This document shows positions 7,825 to 17,337 of a DNA stretch of 64,000 nt, in pieces. The position numbers and the translations under genes were made by a program. Within the stretch, counting starts at the first letter, position 1; every line of letters starts with the position of its first letter. Origin of the DNA: Filomicrobium insigne (GTDB lineage: Bacteria > Pseudomonadota > Alphaproteobacteria > Rhizobiales > Hyphomicrobiaceae); NCBI RefSeq assembly GCF_900104305.1, contig NZ_FNJC01000002.1:248001-312000 (forward strand), in the 5' to 3' direction. Under the pieces are notes generated by a model. The model was given only the letters and a program-made list of their open reading frames with translations, did not search any database and had not been told where the DNA came from.

Positions 7825-9663
7825 GTGAGCAAGGCCAGCACCGGCACGCCTCCGAAGGGAGCGAAGGCGCGCAAACGGGTCGCTTTCGACGCGAACTCGC
7901 GTCTTCTGATCTCACGCTTTCTCAACGATTGGGTCTGGCCCCGCTGGCGCAGCCTTCTCTATGCCCTTGTATTGACCGCCTGCCTCGCTGCGATCACCGG
8001 AGGCTATCCGATGATCATCAAGCTATCGTTCGATACCTTGATGAAGGAGCAAACCGGAACGCTGCTACCCATCCTTCTGGGCATTATCGCAATTACCGTC
8101 GCACGCAGCATTTTCATGTATCTGCAGACGGTATCGACCCAACGCATTGTCCATCGCATGGGCACCGACATTCAAAAGGCGGCGTTCACCCACCTTATTG
8201 AAGCTGATTTTGCTCGTCTTTCACGAGAATCCCCAGGCCACCTGCTCTCGCGACTGACTAACGATATCAACATGATACAACAAGCCGTGCAGGCAACGGT
8301 GAACACGGCGGTGCGCGACGTTTTGATGGTCGTCGCGCTCGTTATCTCGATGTTCTATCTCGACTGGCTGATGTCATTGTTTGTCTTGGGCGTTTATCCG
8401 ATTGCAGCGCTGCCGATCGCCATTATTTCCGAACGTCTTCGCAAGGTCGCAAAGCGCACGCAAAGCCAACTCGGTGATCTGACATCCTTGTTGTCCGAGA
8501 AACTTTCGGGATCGCGACTGATCAAAACCTTCAGGCTTGAGAACTATGCATCCGAAAAAGTGCACTCTAGCTTTGAAGAGGTCTTCAAACTTCGCATGAA
8601 GGCGTTGCGCAATCGCGCCCGTCTTGACCCAATGCTAGAAGCGCTTGGGGGCTTGGCCGTCGCTGGGGTCATCGCCTTCGCCTATTGGCGTATCTCCAGC
8701 GGAATTTCGACAGTCGGCGACTTTATGGGCTTCATCACGGCGTTGCTGATGGCCGCCCAGCCCATCCGTTCGCTCGGTAATTTGTCGGGGAAGATCCAGG
8801 AAGGGTTGGCGGGTGCCGAAAGCCTTTATGGACTGCTCGAAGAGAAGCCTAAGATCATTGATCTCCCGGACGCCGCAACGCTCAAGGTAACTGGCGGAAA
8901 TATCCGCTTCGACAACGTTGCTTTCGCCTACGACAGCGCCCCTGACGCGCCCGCCCTCCGCGGCATCAATGTCGATATCCCAGCAGGAGCGACCGTCGCT
9001 TTTGTCGGCCGGTCGGGTGCGGGGAAATCCACACTTATCAACCTAGTCCCCCGCCTCTTCGATCTCACCGGGGGGACCATATCTATCGACGGCCAAGATA
9101 TTCAGCAGGTGCGGCTCGCGTCCTTGCGCGACAACATCGCCATCGTAAGCCAGGACGTCACCCTCTTCGACGACACCATTCGCGCCAATATCGCGCTAGG
9201 TCGTCTCGATGCGAGCGACAGTGACATTGTCGCTGCCGCCAAGGCCGCTGCCGCCCATGACTTCATCATCGCTCAGCCCAGTGGCTACGACACACAGATC
9301 GGTTCAAGCGGACAACGTCTTTCGGGCGGACAGCGTCAGCGTCTCGCTCTGGCCCGCGCCATCCTTAAAAATGCTCCGATCCTTTTGCTCGATGAAGCCA
9401 CAAGTGCACTCGACACAGAGTCAGAACGTCTGGTCCAGGAGGCCTTGACCCACTTCACCTCAAACCGCACGACATTGGTGATCGCGCATCGGCTCTCGAC
9501 CGTTCAGAATGCCGACCTGATTTGCGTTATGGACGAAGGCCAAATCATCGAACTGGGCAACCACACAGACCTGATGGCGCAAGACGGCACCTACGCAATG
9601 CTCGCAAAAACCCAGTTGGTGGCCGACCCGGTCTTGGTCGACGATCCAGCGGCAGCTGGCTAG
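7825..9663 (+). CDS. MsbA-type ABC exporter (TMD-NBD half transporter)
   Basis: This 612-residue half transporter has about six N-terminal membrane helices (roughly residues 30-320) fused to one ATPase domain (about 350-590). The ATPase shows Walker A GRSGAGKST, the ABC signature RLSGGQRQRLALARA, Walker B ILLLDEATSALD and the switch histidine in VIAHRLSTVQ. Such proteins flip lipid A core or other lipids across the inner membrane. The placement before Kdo transferase and lpxK supports a lipid A flippase, although lipid export in general cannot be excluded. The start is GTG at 7825, preceded by AAAGGAG at good distance. Confidence 0.85.
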   Translation: MSKASTGTPPKGAKARKRVAFDANSRLLISRFLNDWVWPRWRSLLYALVLTACLAAITGGYPMIIKLSFDTLMKEQTGTLLPILLGIIAITVARSIFMYLQTVSTQRIVHRMGTDIQKAAFTHLIEADFARLSRESPGHLLSRLTNDINMIQQAVQATVNTAVRDVLMVVALVISMFYLDWLMSLFVLGVYPIAALPIAIISERLRKVAKRTQSQLGDLTSLLSEKLSGSRLIKTFRLENYASEKVHSSFEEVFKLRMKALRNRARLDPMLEALGGLAVAGVIAFAYWRISSGISTVGDFMGFITALLMAAQPIRSLGNLSGKIQEGLAGAESLYGLLEEKPKIIDLPDAATLKVTGGNIRFDNVAFAYDSAPDAPALRGINVDIPAGATVAFVGRSGAGKSTLINLVPRLFDLTGGTISIDGQDIQQVRLASLRDNIAIVSQDVTLFDDTIRANIALGRLDASDSDIVAAAKAAAAHDFIIAQPSGYDTQIGSSGQRLSGGQRQRLALARAILKNAPILLLDEATSALDTESERLVQEALTHFTSNRTTLVIAHRLSTVQNADLICVMDEGQIIELGNHTDLMAQDGTYAMLAKTQLVADPVLVDDPAAAG

Positions 9664-9678
9664 GAAACCAATACCCGC

Positions 9679-10416
9679 TTATTCACGCTGGAGCACGCGG
9701 TCAACGAGCCGGTTGGCCCAGCGATTAGACTGGTATGATTCCTTAAGCTTTTCGCTGTCGTAAACGGTCTCGACCCACTCGAAGAAGGGCATCGGACGCT
9801 CAGCGGTATCCGCAAGATACCGCTCGAAAAACATATCGAGAATACCCGTATCTGCTTGGCGGATATGTCCATATTTGAGCGACAACTGCTTCAGCGCCTC
9901 ATCGATCGGCTGATGCCCGCGAACATGCTTGTAGAGGACGCTCATGAGGCCCGCACGGTCCGCGCCTGATTTGCAATGCATGACCATCGGATATTCGATT
10001 GTTTCGAACATCTCCCGGGCAGCGAGAATATCCTCACGGGAGGGTGCGGCCCGCGAACGAATCGTAAAGTTCACGAGATTGAGCCCAAGCTCTTCACATT
10101 GCTTGCGTTCATGCCAAAAGCTGCCGCAAACACGCTCCCCGCGCAAGTTCACGACGGTTTTGATGCCCATCCGCTTGAAACGCCGGAAATCGTGCGGAGC
10201 AGGCTGCGCACTGCGCCATGCCTCGGGAGACAAGCGATGCATGTTCAAATAGATCAGGCGAAAAATGCCGTGATCGATGAATAACATATCGAGATAGGAC
10301 GCGTGCGCGCCAAACCGGCGGCGCAACCATTCGGGAGAATGATCGATAAGTCCGTGGCGCCAAGCCATCGTGACGCGCTTGACCGCGCGTTTCGCACGTT
10401 TGGCCAACCCTGCCAT
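9679..10416 (-). CDS. Tyrosine/dual-specificity phosphatase-like protein
   Basis: This 245-residue protein has the cysteine phosphatase P-loop HCKSGADRAG (CX5R) after a region with FRRFKRMGIKTVVNLRGE. That is the pattern of the Y-phosphatase2/DSP-like family found in Rhizobiales. The substrate is unknown, and could be a phosphoprotein or a phosphorylated lipid or sugar. The start is the ATG at 10416, since GGAAGG sits 4 bases upstream; the longer version would begin with GTG at 10449. The N-terminus is highly basic (KRAKRAVKR), which may favour membrane association. It is antisense-oriented inside the lipid A cluster, convergent with the ABC exporter. Confidence 0.8.
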   Translation of the reverse strand: MAGLAKRAKRAVKRVTMAWRHGLIDHSPEWLRRRFGAHASYLDMLFIDHGIFRLIYLNMHRLSPEAWRSAQPAPHDFRRFKRMGIKTVVNLRGERVCGSFWHERKQCEELGLNLVNFTIRSRAAPSREDILAAREMFETIEYPMVMHCKSGADRAGLMSVLYKHVRGHQPIDEALKQLSLKYGHIRQADTGILDMFFERYLADTAERPMPFFEWVETVYDSEKLKESYQSNRWANRLVDRVLQRE

Positions 10417-10471
10417 GTTGCCTTCCGAAAGAACCCGATTGTCAGCCACCGCGTCCGGTATTAGAGCAGAT

Positions 10472-10493
10472 CACCTGTAGAAAGTCACAGGTG
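10472..10493. promoter_or_regulatory. 7-bp inverted repeat upstream of the phosphatase gene
   Basis: CACCTGT at 10472-10478 and ACAGGTG at 10487-10493 form a perfect inverted repeat with an 8-base spacer. It lies about 55 bases upstream of the phosphatase start in a 297-base divergent intergenic region. It could be an operator or an mRNA leader hairpin; no protein is known to bind it. Confidence 0.3.
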
Positions 10494-10713
10494 CACGCCC
10501 ACCACCGGCACGCCGCCCCAATCCTAAGACTGGACCTAACCCCGCTTGCACCGAACACGTGTAATACTGAGCCGCATCATATAAAGGCTTTGCGACGCAA
10601 CATCGATTGCTAACCAGCCGGTATTATGCGCTATAGGATGCGACTGCAAGGGTCTTCGCTCCGCCAACCTCGACGAGTTTGTCAACTCCGCTCAAGCTAA
10701 GACAAGCAGGTTA

Positions 10714-12744
10714 ATGGCACTTTCGCCGAAATTGAAAACAACCCTGGGACGTGCGGGCGGCAGAATAATCGCCCGAACCATAAGGCTTGTTGAGCAAACT
10801 TCGACATTTGTGGGCGAGCCTCCCGACCTCCAAGAACGCATGCGTGCCCTCCATCCAGCAATTATGGCTTGTTGGCACGGGCAATTCATGATGCTGGCCA
10901 GCCCGGCCCCCAAAGAGCTGCGTTTTGCCGCAATGGTCGCGCGCCACGGTGACGCAGAATTGGTTGGCGAAGCTATGAGCCGCCTCGGGCATCAGCTGAT
11001 CCGCGGCGCCGGCGCGGGGGACCGCCGCAAAGACCGCGGCGGAGCCCATGCCCTGAGAGCCTCCCTCAAGGCCCTCGCAGACAATACCAACATCGTAATG
11101 ACGGCCGACGTTCCACCGGGCCCCGCGCGCCGCTGCGGTCAGGGGATTATCACGCTCGCACGCCTTTCCGGTCGCCCGATCCTCCCCATTGCGGCCGCCA
11201 CATCCCGCTACCATGCCCTCGACACATGGAGCCGAATGACTATCAATCTGCCGTACTCCACATTTGGCTACGTATTGGGCGACCCAATTTACGTTCCGGA
11301 CGATGCCAGCCCTGAGCAAATGGAACAGCTACGGCAACGGCTGGAGACGGCTCTCAATAACGCAACAGCACGCGCCTACGAATTGGCCGGAGCTGATCCT
11401 GCACGCGCCACCCCCCCCGGCGCAGCGGATCCTTCAACACCTCCGGTCCCTGCCGGTTTTCGACTCAAGTCGTATCGGGTCGCGACACGCATAATCCAGC
11501 CGGTAGCACCGCTCATTCTTCGGTTCCGGGAAAACAAGGGCAAAGAAGACCCAACACGCCGCAACGAGCGCTTCGGACAATCGAACCTAGCGCGGCCGGA
11601 AGGTCCTTTAGTGTGGATCCACGCGGCAAGTGTTGGCGAAACCAATGCGATCCTGCCTGTCGTCGATACCCTCACAGCGTTACGCCCTGACGTACGCTGT
11701 CTACTGACCACAGGCACCCTGACGTCGGCACGGTTGGCGGCGCAAAGGTTGGGACCAAACGCGTTCCATCAATTCCTCCCGCTCGACTCACCAGAATATG
11801 CGCGCCGTTTCCTAGAGCGATGGCAACCGGACGTCGCTGTACTCACGGAATCAGAAATTTGGCCGAATTTGATTTTGGAGGCACACGCCCGGGAAATTCC
11901 TCTCGTCCTCGTCAATGCGCGTATGTCCAATCGCAGCTTCAAGCGCTGGCGACGCAATACCAGTATGGCAGCAGCGCTCTTCACGCGATTCGATCTCGTC
12001 CTCACTCAGAACGACAAATTCGCGCGCTGGTATTCGGAGCTCGGCGCACGCCGCGTCCGCTCGATCGGCAATCTGAAAATCGATGCACCGCCACCACCAA
12101 TAGATCAGGCCGCGTTCGACGCCCTTGCCGCAGCCGTCAACAGCCGCCGCGGCTATGTCGCAACCAGCACCCACGAAGGCGAAGAAGAAATCATCGGCGA
12201 AGCACATCGCCGATTGGCCAATGAATTCGAGGGCTTCCTGACATTGCTGGCCCCACGCCATCCTGAACGTGGAACAGCGATAGCCGAAGCGCTGAAAATG
12301 AACGGCCTGAACGTCACCCAACGCTCCGAGAATAAGCTGCCGGACACGCGAACAGATGTTTATATCGCCGATACGATCGGCGAACTGGGCACGCTTTATG
12401 CTCTCGCACCGATCGCCTTCATCGGCGGTTCGCTTGTAGACAAAGGTGGGCAAAATCCGATTGAAGCCGTCCGTCATCACGCAGCAGTTCTCACCGGCCC
12501 GAGCTGGCACAATTTCCGCGACGCCTATGACGCGCTAAAGCGCCACGACGCGATGCGCGAAGTGCGTTCCTCCGAAGAACTCGCTGCGGCCGTAGCCGAA
12601 CTCATGCACGACGATGCCAAGTTGAATACCATGCGCGCGAACGCCGATCTGGCCATCGGAACGTTATCAGGCGCCCTAGACCAGACCATCGCGGCATTAC
12701 TCCACTACCTCCCCGACCAGGAAGGAATGAAGCGTGCCTCTTGA
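10714..12744 (+). CDS. waaA: Fused lysophospholipid acyltransferase (DUF374) - Kdo transferase WaaA
   Basis: This 676-residue protein joins two proteins that are normally separate neighbours. Residues 1-225 match the DUF374 lysophospholipid acyltransferase-like family, with ACWHGQFMML, TADVPPGPARR and GRPILPIA. Residues 226-248 are a Pro/Ala-rich linker. Residues 249-676 are a full-length CMP-Kdo:lipid A transferase with WIHAASVGETNAILP, LLTTGTLTSARLA, LTESEIWPNLI and FIGGSLVDKGGQNPIEA. WaaA adds Kdo to the lipid A precursor at the inner membrane. A run of eight C at 11411-11418 lies in the linker. The end overlaps lpxK by 11 bases, indicating coupling. Confidence 0.88.
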   Translation: MALSPKLKTTLGRAGGRIIARTIRLVEQTSTFVGEPPDLQERMRALHPAIMACWHGQFMMLASPAPKELRFAAMVARHGDAELVGEAMSRLGHQLIRGAGAGDRRKDRGGAHALRASLKALADNTNIVMTADVPPGPARRCGQGIITLARLSGRPILPIAAATSRYHALDTWSRMTINLPYSTFGYVLGDPIYVPDDASPEQMEQLRQRLETALNNATARAYELAGADPARATPPGAADPSTPPVPAGFRLKSYRVATRIIQPVAPLILRFRENKGKEDPTRRNERFGQSNLARPEGPLVWIHAASVGETNAILPVVDTLTALRPDVRCLLTTGTLTSARLAAQRLGPNAFHQFLPLDSPEYARRFLERWQPDVAVLTESEIWPNLILEAHAREIPLVLVNARMSNRSFKRWRRNTSMAAALFTRFDLVLTQNDKFARWYSELGARRVRSIGNLKIDAPPPPIDQAAFDALAAAVNSRRGYVATSTHEGEEEIIGEAHRRLANEFEGFLTLLAPRHPERGTAIAEALKMNGLNVTQRSENKLPDTRTDVYIADTIGELGTLYALAPIAFIGGSLVDKGGQNPIEAVRHHAAVLTGPSWHNFRDAYDALKRHDAMREVRSSEELAAAVAELMHDDAKLNTMRANADLAIGTLSGALDQTIAALLHYLPDQEGMKRAS

Positions 12745-13807
12745 GGAACCTTCATGGTGGTATGGCAATCAAACGAGCGACTGGCGGGCAAACGCGCTCG
12801 AACCAGTTGCAGGGATTTACGGCTGGGCCGCCGAACGGCGCTTCAAAAAAACGCAACCCTTCCGCTCCGAGCTCCCTGTTATCTGCGTCGGAAATTTCAC
12901 GGCTGGCGGCACAGGCAAAACGCCCATGTCGCTCTTGCTGGCTGAACTCCTGACACAACTTGGCGAACGCCCAGCGTTCTTATCACGCGGTTACGCTGGC
13001 CGCATTGCGGGCCCGGAATGGGTGGACCCTCACCGGCATTCCGCCATCGACGTAGGCGATGAACCCCTGCTGCTGGCCAGCTCAGCTCCAACCATGATCT
13101 GCCGGGATCGGCCTGCCGGAGCACGCGCCATCCTCACACGTGAGCCGCGTCCCACGGTCATCATCATGGACGATGGTCTGCAGAACCCATCGTTGGAAAA
13201 AGACCTGCGCCTTGCGATCGTGGATGGCGCGCGCGGCATCGGCAACGGTCGGGTTATTCCGGCCGGGCCTCTACGCGCACCTCTCCAATTCCAATACGCA
13301 ATGACCGACGCTGTGATCGTGAACGGATCACAGCCGCCCCACGACGACGATCGGCAGTCAAATACCGGAACCGGAGTTCTTGACCGCTTGCGCCACCGCT
13401 TCCTAGGCCCCGTGCTCGTTGCCGAACCCGAACCTGCGGGAGATATTTCCTGGCTAGCCGACACCCCCGTCATCGCGTTCGCGGGCATCGCAAACCCGCA
13501 CCGTTTTTTCTCGCTCCTAGAAAGATTGGGCGCAACCGTACTCGCCAAGTTGGCGTATCGCGACCATCACACTTTCACTGACAGCGAAGCGGAAAAATTG
13601 CTCGCGCAAGCTAAGGCAAGCGGCGCTCAGTTGGTGACAACCGAAAAAGATCTGGTCCGGATGACCCCAGAAGGGAACTCGGCAATAGCCCGCCTACGGC
13701 AGTCAGCGCGTCCACTACCCATCCGACTACAGTTTAAGGAAAACGATCTGTCTCGCATGAGGGCGCTGCTCGAAGCCGTCATCGCAGACAGTAAACTGCC
13801 CGCATAA
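12734..13807 (+). CDS. lpxK: Tetraacyldisaccharide 4'-kinase LpxK
   Basis: This 357-residue membrane-associated kinase phosphorylates the 4' position of the lipid A disaccharide. The P-loop is CVGNFTAGGTGKTP near residue 55, followed by LSRGYAGR, and by DDGLQNPSLEKDL typical of LpxK. The C-terminal half has TVLAKLAYRDHHTFTD and LVTTEKDLVR. The start is GTG at 12734, with GAAGGA upstream, overlapping the waaA end. The position after waaA is the usual alphaproteobacterial order. All key motifs are intact. Confidence 0.93.
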   Translation: MPLEEPSWWYGNQTSDWRANALEPVAGIYGWAAERRFKKTQPFRSELPVICVGNFTAGGTGKTPMSLLLAELLTQLGERPAFLSRGYAGRIAGPEWVDPHRHSAIDVGDEPLLLASSAPTMICRDRPAGARAILTREPRPTVIIMDDGLQNPSLEKDLRLAIVDGARGIGNGRVIPAGPLRAPLQFQYAMTDAVIVNGSQPPHDDDRQSNTGTGVLDRLRHRFLGPVLVAEPEPAGDISWLADTPVIAFAGIANPHRFFSLLERLGATVLAKLAYRDHHTFTDSEAEKLLAQAKASGAQLVTTEKDLVRMTPEGNSAIARLRQSARPLPIRLQFKENDLSRMRALLEAVIADSKLPA

Positions 13808-13829
13808 AGCAATCATGTCCGGGGCGCCC

Positions 13830-14054
13830 TCAGACCTTGCCGTTGACTTCCAGATAGCGACGGAAAGAAATCTCGGGAGAAGCATAGGCTTCCTGAAGCT
13901 CAACACTCCAGTACCGCAGCTCATTGAGAGCAATCGGCTGCCCAGTTATAGCGCAACGCACAAAATCACCCGGCGAAGTGACCTGAAAGTCACCGCCCTG
14001 ATACTTGACCTTCGCCTCATCCCGCGGGCCGAAAAACTTCTCAAACCGGTTCAT
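13830..14054 (-). CDS. DUF2093 family protein
   Basis: This 74-residue soluble protein matches DUF2093, a short family largely confined to Rhizobiales and relatives, often found beside lpxK. Recognisable blocks are NRFEKFFGP, AKVKYQGGDFQV, FVRCAITGQPI and LNELRYWSVELQEAY. The function is unknown. The Cys in VRCAITG is single, so a zinc ribbon is unlikely. It is convergent with lpxK, 22 bases away, and is transcribed from the side of xseA. Confidence 0.8.
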   Translation of the reverse strand: MNRFEKFFGPRDEAKVKYQGGDFQVTSPGDFVRCAITGQPIALNELRYWSVELQEAYASPEISFRRYLEVNGKV

Positions 14055-14212
14055 TGGAACTCCCTGCCCGGCAATGGTGCCGAAGCCTCAGATTGATTGC
14101 CCGTTGTCGGACACCCGTCAAGTCGTCCCTTTCGCGCAAGCACCACTTCAGGACCCAGTGCTGGTCATGTTTTTCGCGTGAGGGCTAACTTGGGAACCCC
14201 CTCGACGAATTG

Positions 14213-15835
14213 CTAGAATAGGCTTCCCTGATCAGATTTGCGAGCCGCGCGTGACGGCCGGCGCTCGTCCTTCGGTTTCTCAATCGTCATCTCAGAGACT
14301 TTCGACGGCGCAGGCTTATCCCCTTGCCCTGGACCCCCTGTTACGTTTGCCATAACTCGTCCATCGGCAAACTCGATCTCGATGCTCTGCTGCGGCACAA
14401 TCTGGGCCGCTTTACGCAAAGTTTTACCTTTTGCATCACGCACCAGCGCAAAACCACGCGCCAGAACCCCTTGGTAACTAAGCGTATTTAAAAGCTTCCC
14501 CTGTGAATCGAGCATCCGACGACGGTTAACGACCGCATTCGCGAACGCAGCATGACTGCGGGCGACAACCCCCACAAAGATCTCTTGCCCACGCGTTAAT
14601 CGGCTGCGCAATGCCGAAGGACGCAAACGCCCGCCGACGCTTTCAAGCCGCGTACGCCTCTGGCCAGCCGTACGCAAAAGCGCATGACGCGCGCGATTGT
14701 CACACTGCGCCAATCGTTCGCGATCTCGGGCAATCCGCATTTCGACGAGGCGCGGCACCAGCCTTCCGGAGATCCGGGCGTGGCGCATCGCATGCAGGCT
14801 GGTGTTGGAGATCAATCCGCGACCCAAGCGACGCTCCACATCGTCGAACTGCTGTCGCGCCGACAAAAGAAGGTTCTCGCGGCGCGGCAACCCACGTGCC
14901 GCCGCGCGCAAATGCGCCCGTGCACTCTCAACGCAACGGCGGACCGTATGCTGCGCACGGAGCCCGTATTCTGCCGTCCGCTGCACGAGATCGCCGAACT
15001 TTGGTACAGCCCATTCCGCAGCCTTCGTGGGCGTAGGAGCCCGCGCATCCGCGGCAAGGTCAATCAGGGTCCAGTCTGTCTCATGCCCGACCGCCGAGAT
15101 AACCGGCAGCGCACTGTCGGCCACGGCCCGCACGACGATTTCCTCGTTAAAGCCCCACAAGTCTTCAAGACTGCCGCCACCCCGCGCGACGATGATCACG
15201 TCGGGCCGTGGTACCGGCCCACCTGCTTTCAGCTGATTAAACCCACGGATCGCGGCAGCGACTTCCGGCGCGCACCCTTCGCCCTGAACCCGAACCGGCC
15301 ACACAATGGCGCGGGTCGGAAACCGCTCATCGAAGCCATGCAACATGTCACGGATAACAGCACCAGACGGACTTGTGACGATACCAACGATGCGTGGCAG
15401 GAACGGCAGCGGCACCTTACGGGCCTCGTCAAACAGTCCTTCCTCAGCGAACTGCTTTTTCCGCGCTTCCAGCAAAGCCATGAGCGCGCCCACACCGGCC
15501 GGCTCCAAGCTCTCGATAACAAGCTGATACTTGCTCTGGCCGGGAAACGTCGTCACACGCCCAACAGCGATCACCTCCATGCCCTGTTCCGGCTTGATCG
15601 CTAACCTTTGCGCAACGCCTTTCCACATGACGCCAGCGATTACGGCGCGATCATCCTTAAGGTCGAGATACAAATGGCCGGATGCCGGGCGGGAAATGCG
15701 GCCCAATTCTCCGCGCACGCGCACGTGCTCAAACTCGTCTTCCAGCGACCTTTTGATCGCGCCCGACAACTCGGACACGGAAAACTCCGGCGCATTACCC
15801 GCCCCTAAGCGCTTATCTGACAGGGTTTCGGTCAC
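14213..15835 (-). CDS. xseA: Exodeoxyribonuclease VII large subunit XseA
   Basis: This 540-residue protein is the catalytic large subunit of exonuclease VII, which degrades single-stranded DNA into oligonucleotides. The N-terminal OB-fold (about residues 15-115) includes VRGELGRISRPASGHLYLDLKD. The catalytic domain has RIVGIVTSPSGAVIRD, DVIIVARGGGSLEDLW and ISAVGHETDWTLIDL. Long helical segments follow, then a basic, low-complexity tail. The tail makes it somewhat longer than the roughly 450-residue E. coli protein, which is common in Rhizobiales. It is divergent from purD. The small subunit xseB is not here. Confidence 0.93.
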   Translation of the reverse strand: MTETLSDKRLGAGNAPEFSVSELSGAIKRSLEDEFEHVRVRGELGRISRPASGHLYLDLKDDRAVIAGVMWKGVAQRLAIKPEQGMEVIAVGRVTTFPGQSKYQLVIESLEPAGVGALMALLEARKKQFAEEGLFDEARKVPLPFLPRIVGIVTSPSGAVIRDMLHGFDERFPTRAIVWPVRVQGEGCAPEVAAAIRGFNQLKAGGPVPRPDVIIVARGGGSLEDLWGFNEEIVVRAVADSALPVISAVGHETDWTLIDLAADARAPTPTKAAEWAVPKFGDLVQRTAEYGLRAQHTVRRCVESARAHLRAAARGLPRRENLLLSARQQFDDVERRLGRGLISNTSLHAMRHARISGRLVPRLVEMRIARDRERLAQCDNRARHALLRTAGQRRTRLESVGGRLRPSALRSRLTRGQEIFVGVVARSHAAFANAVVNRRRMLDSQGKLLNTLSYQGVLARGFALVRDAKGKTLRKAAQIVPQQSIEIEFADGRVMANVTGGPGQGDKPAPSKVSEMTIEKPKDERRPSRAARKSDQGSLF

Positions 15836-15966
15836 GAATCAGTCCCGGTTTGTTAACTGCATCAGCGATGATACATCATTGAATAATGGCAGCAGACGCT
15901 CGGTAACACATGACGTGAACCTACAGCGATCCTGAAAAAGTGAAAAACTAAGGGCCCGCAACGAAC

Positions 15967-17253
15967 ATGAACGTCCTACTCATCGGCGGTGGTGGCCGCG
16001 AACACGCCCTCGCATGGGCGCTATCAGCAAGCCCCCTGCTCGACACATTGTATTGCGCTCCAGGCAACGCCGGAATAGCAGATGTCGCGCAGTGCGTTGA
16101 TCTGAAGGTCGACGATCATGAGGCCGTCGTTACCTTCTGTAAGGACAAAGCAATAGACCTCGTTGTCGTCGGTCCCGAAGTGCCGCTCGTTGCCGGATTG
16201 ACCGATACGCTGACAGCCGCCGGCATTAAGTGCTTTGGCCCGTCCGCCGCCGCCGCCCAGCTTGAAGGCTCCAAAGGCTTCACAAAAGACCTTTGCCGGG
16301 CCATCGGCATCCCGACAGCCGCTTATGCCCGCTTTGATAGTGCTGACGACGCAAAAGCTTACGCAGCACAACAACCTGTCCCCATCGTTGTCAAAGCTGA
16401 CGGCCTGGCCGCAGGCAAAGGCGTCATCATCGCGCAGACCCAGGCCGAAGCTCTCTCGGCAATCGACAGCCTGTTCACAGGAAACGCCAGCGGAGCCGAA
16501 GTCGTCATCGAGGAATTCCTCACCGGCGAAGAAGCGAGCTTTTTCGCCCTCGTTGACGGCGAACACGTCCTCGCCCTCGCGACCGCCCAAGACCACAAAC
16601 GCGTGGGAGAGGGCGACCAAGGCCCTAACACCGGCGGCATGGGGGCGTATTCCCCCGCTCCTGTCATGACGGATGAACTCATCACGCGCACCATGGATGA
16701 GATCATCAAGCCGACGGTCGCGGAAATGGCCCGACGTGGAACACCCTTCAAGGGCGTCCTATTCGCAGGGCTTATGATCACGGACGAAGGTCCCAAACTC
16801 ATCGAATACAATGTCCGCTTTGGCGATCCCGAGGCGCAGGTTTTAATGCCCCGGCTCACATCCGATCTCCTTCCGGCTCTCATCGCCTCAGCAGACGGCG
16901 TCCTCGATCGTTTCGATCTGCGCTGGCATGACACGGTTGCCCTCACGGTCGTCCTGGCCGCCAACGGCTATCCCGGAACTCCAGAAAAAGGCAGCGAGAT
17001 CAAAGGCATTGATGCCGCTTCTGCAATCGATGGTGTGACCGTATTTCACGCTGGCACCGCCCGTGACGACACCGGGCGCATCCTCGCCAACGGCGGACGC
17101 GTTCTTAATGTCACGGCCGTCGGCAAAACCGTCCGCGAAGCACACGATAGAGCCTATGAAGCCGTGAGTTGCATCGACTGGCCGGGCGGCTTCTGCCGAT
17201 CAGATATCGGCTGGCGCTCTTTGGCGCGTGAAACTTCGGACACAGAGGCTTGA
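15967..17253 (+). CDS. purD: Phosphoribosylamine-glycine ligase PurD
   Basis: This 428-residue ATP-grasp enzyme makes glycinamide ribonucleotide in step two of purine synthesis. The start has [13 protein letters not shown]; later blocks include [43 protein letters not shown] and the diagnostic [21 protein letters not shown], then [18 protein letters not shown]. The length is normal. It is divergent from xseA, as in many alphaproteobacteria. No riboswitch-like leader is apparent in the 131-base intergenic region. Confidence 0.95.
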   Translation: MNVLLIGGGGREHALAWALSASPLLDTLYCAPGNAGIADVAQCVDLKVDDHEAVVTFCKDKAIDLVVVGPEVPLVAGLTDTLTAAGIKCFGPSAAAAQLEGSKGFTKDLCRAIGIPTAAYARFDSADDAKAYAAQQPVPIVVKADGLAAGKGVIIAQTQAEALSAIDSLFTGNASGAEVVIEEFLTGEEASFFALVDGEHVLALATAQDHKRVGEGDQGPNTGGMGAYSPAPVMTDELITRTMDEIIKPTVAEMARRGTPFKGVLFAGLMITDEGPKLIEYNVRFGDPEAQVLMPRLTSDLLPALIASADGVLDRFDLRWHDTVALTVVLAANGYPGTPEKGSEIKGIDAASAIDGVTVFHAGTARDDTGRILANGGRVLNVTAVGKTVREAHDRAYEAVSCIDWPGGFCRSDIGWRSLARETSDTEA

Positions 17254-17337
17254 TGAACCGCGCAGCTACCATCATCTCGCCATCGTGCGAGAAAGTAATG
17301 TCATGACGTTCCGACACCCGATGAGACCGGCAGCAAA

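Noticed and set aside
14684-15604. 306-codon plus-strand open frame
   Set aside because: Antisense to xseA; no motif or RBS.
16024-16620. 198-codon minus-strand open frame
   Set aside because: Antisense to purD; no support.
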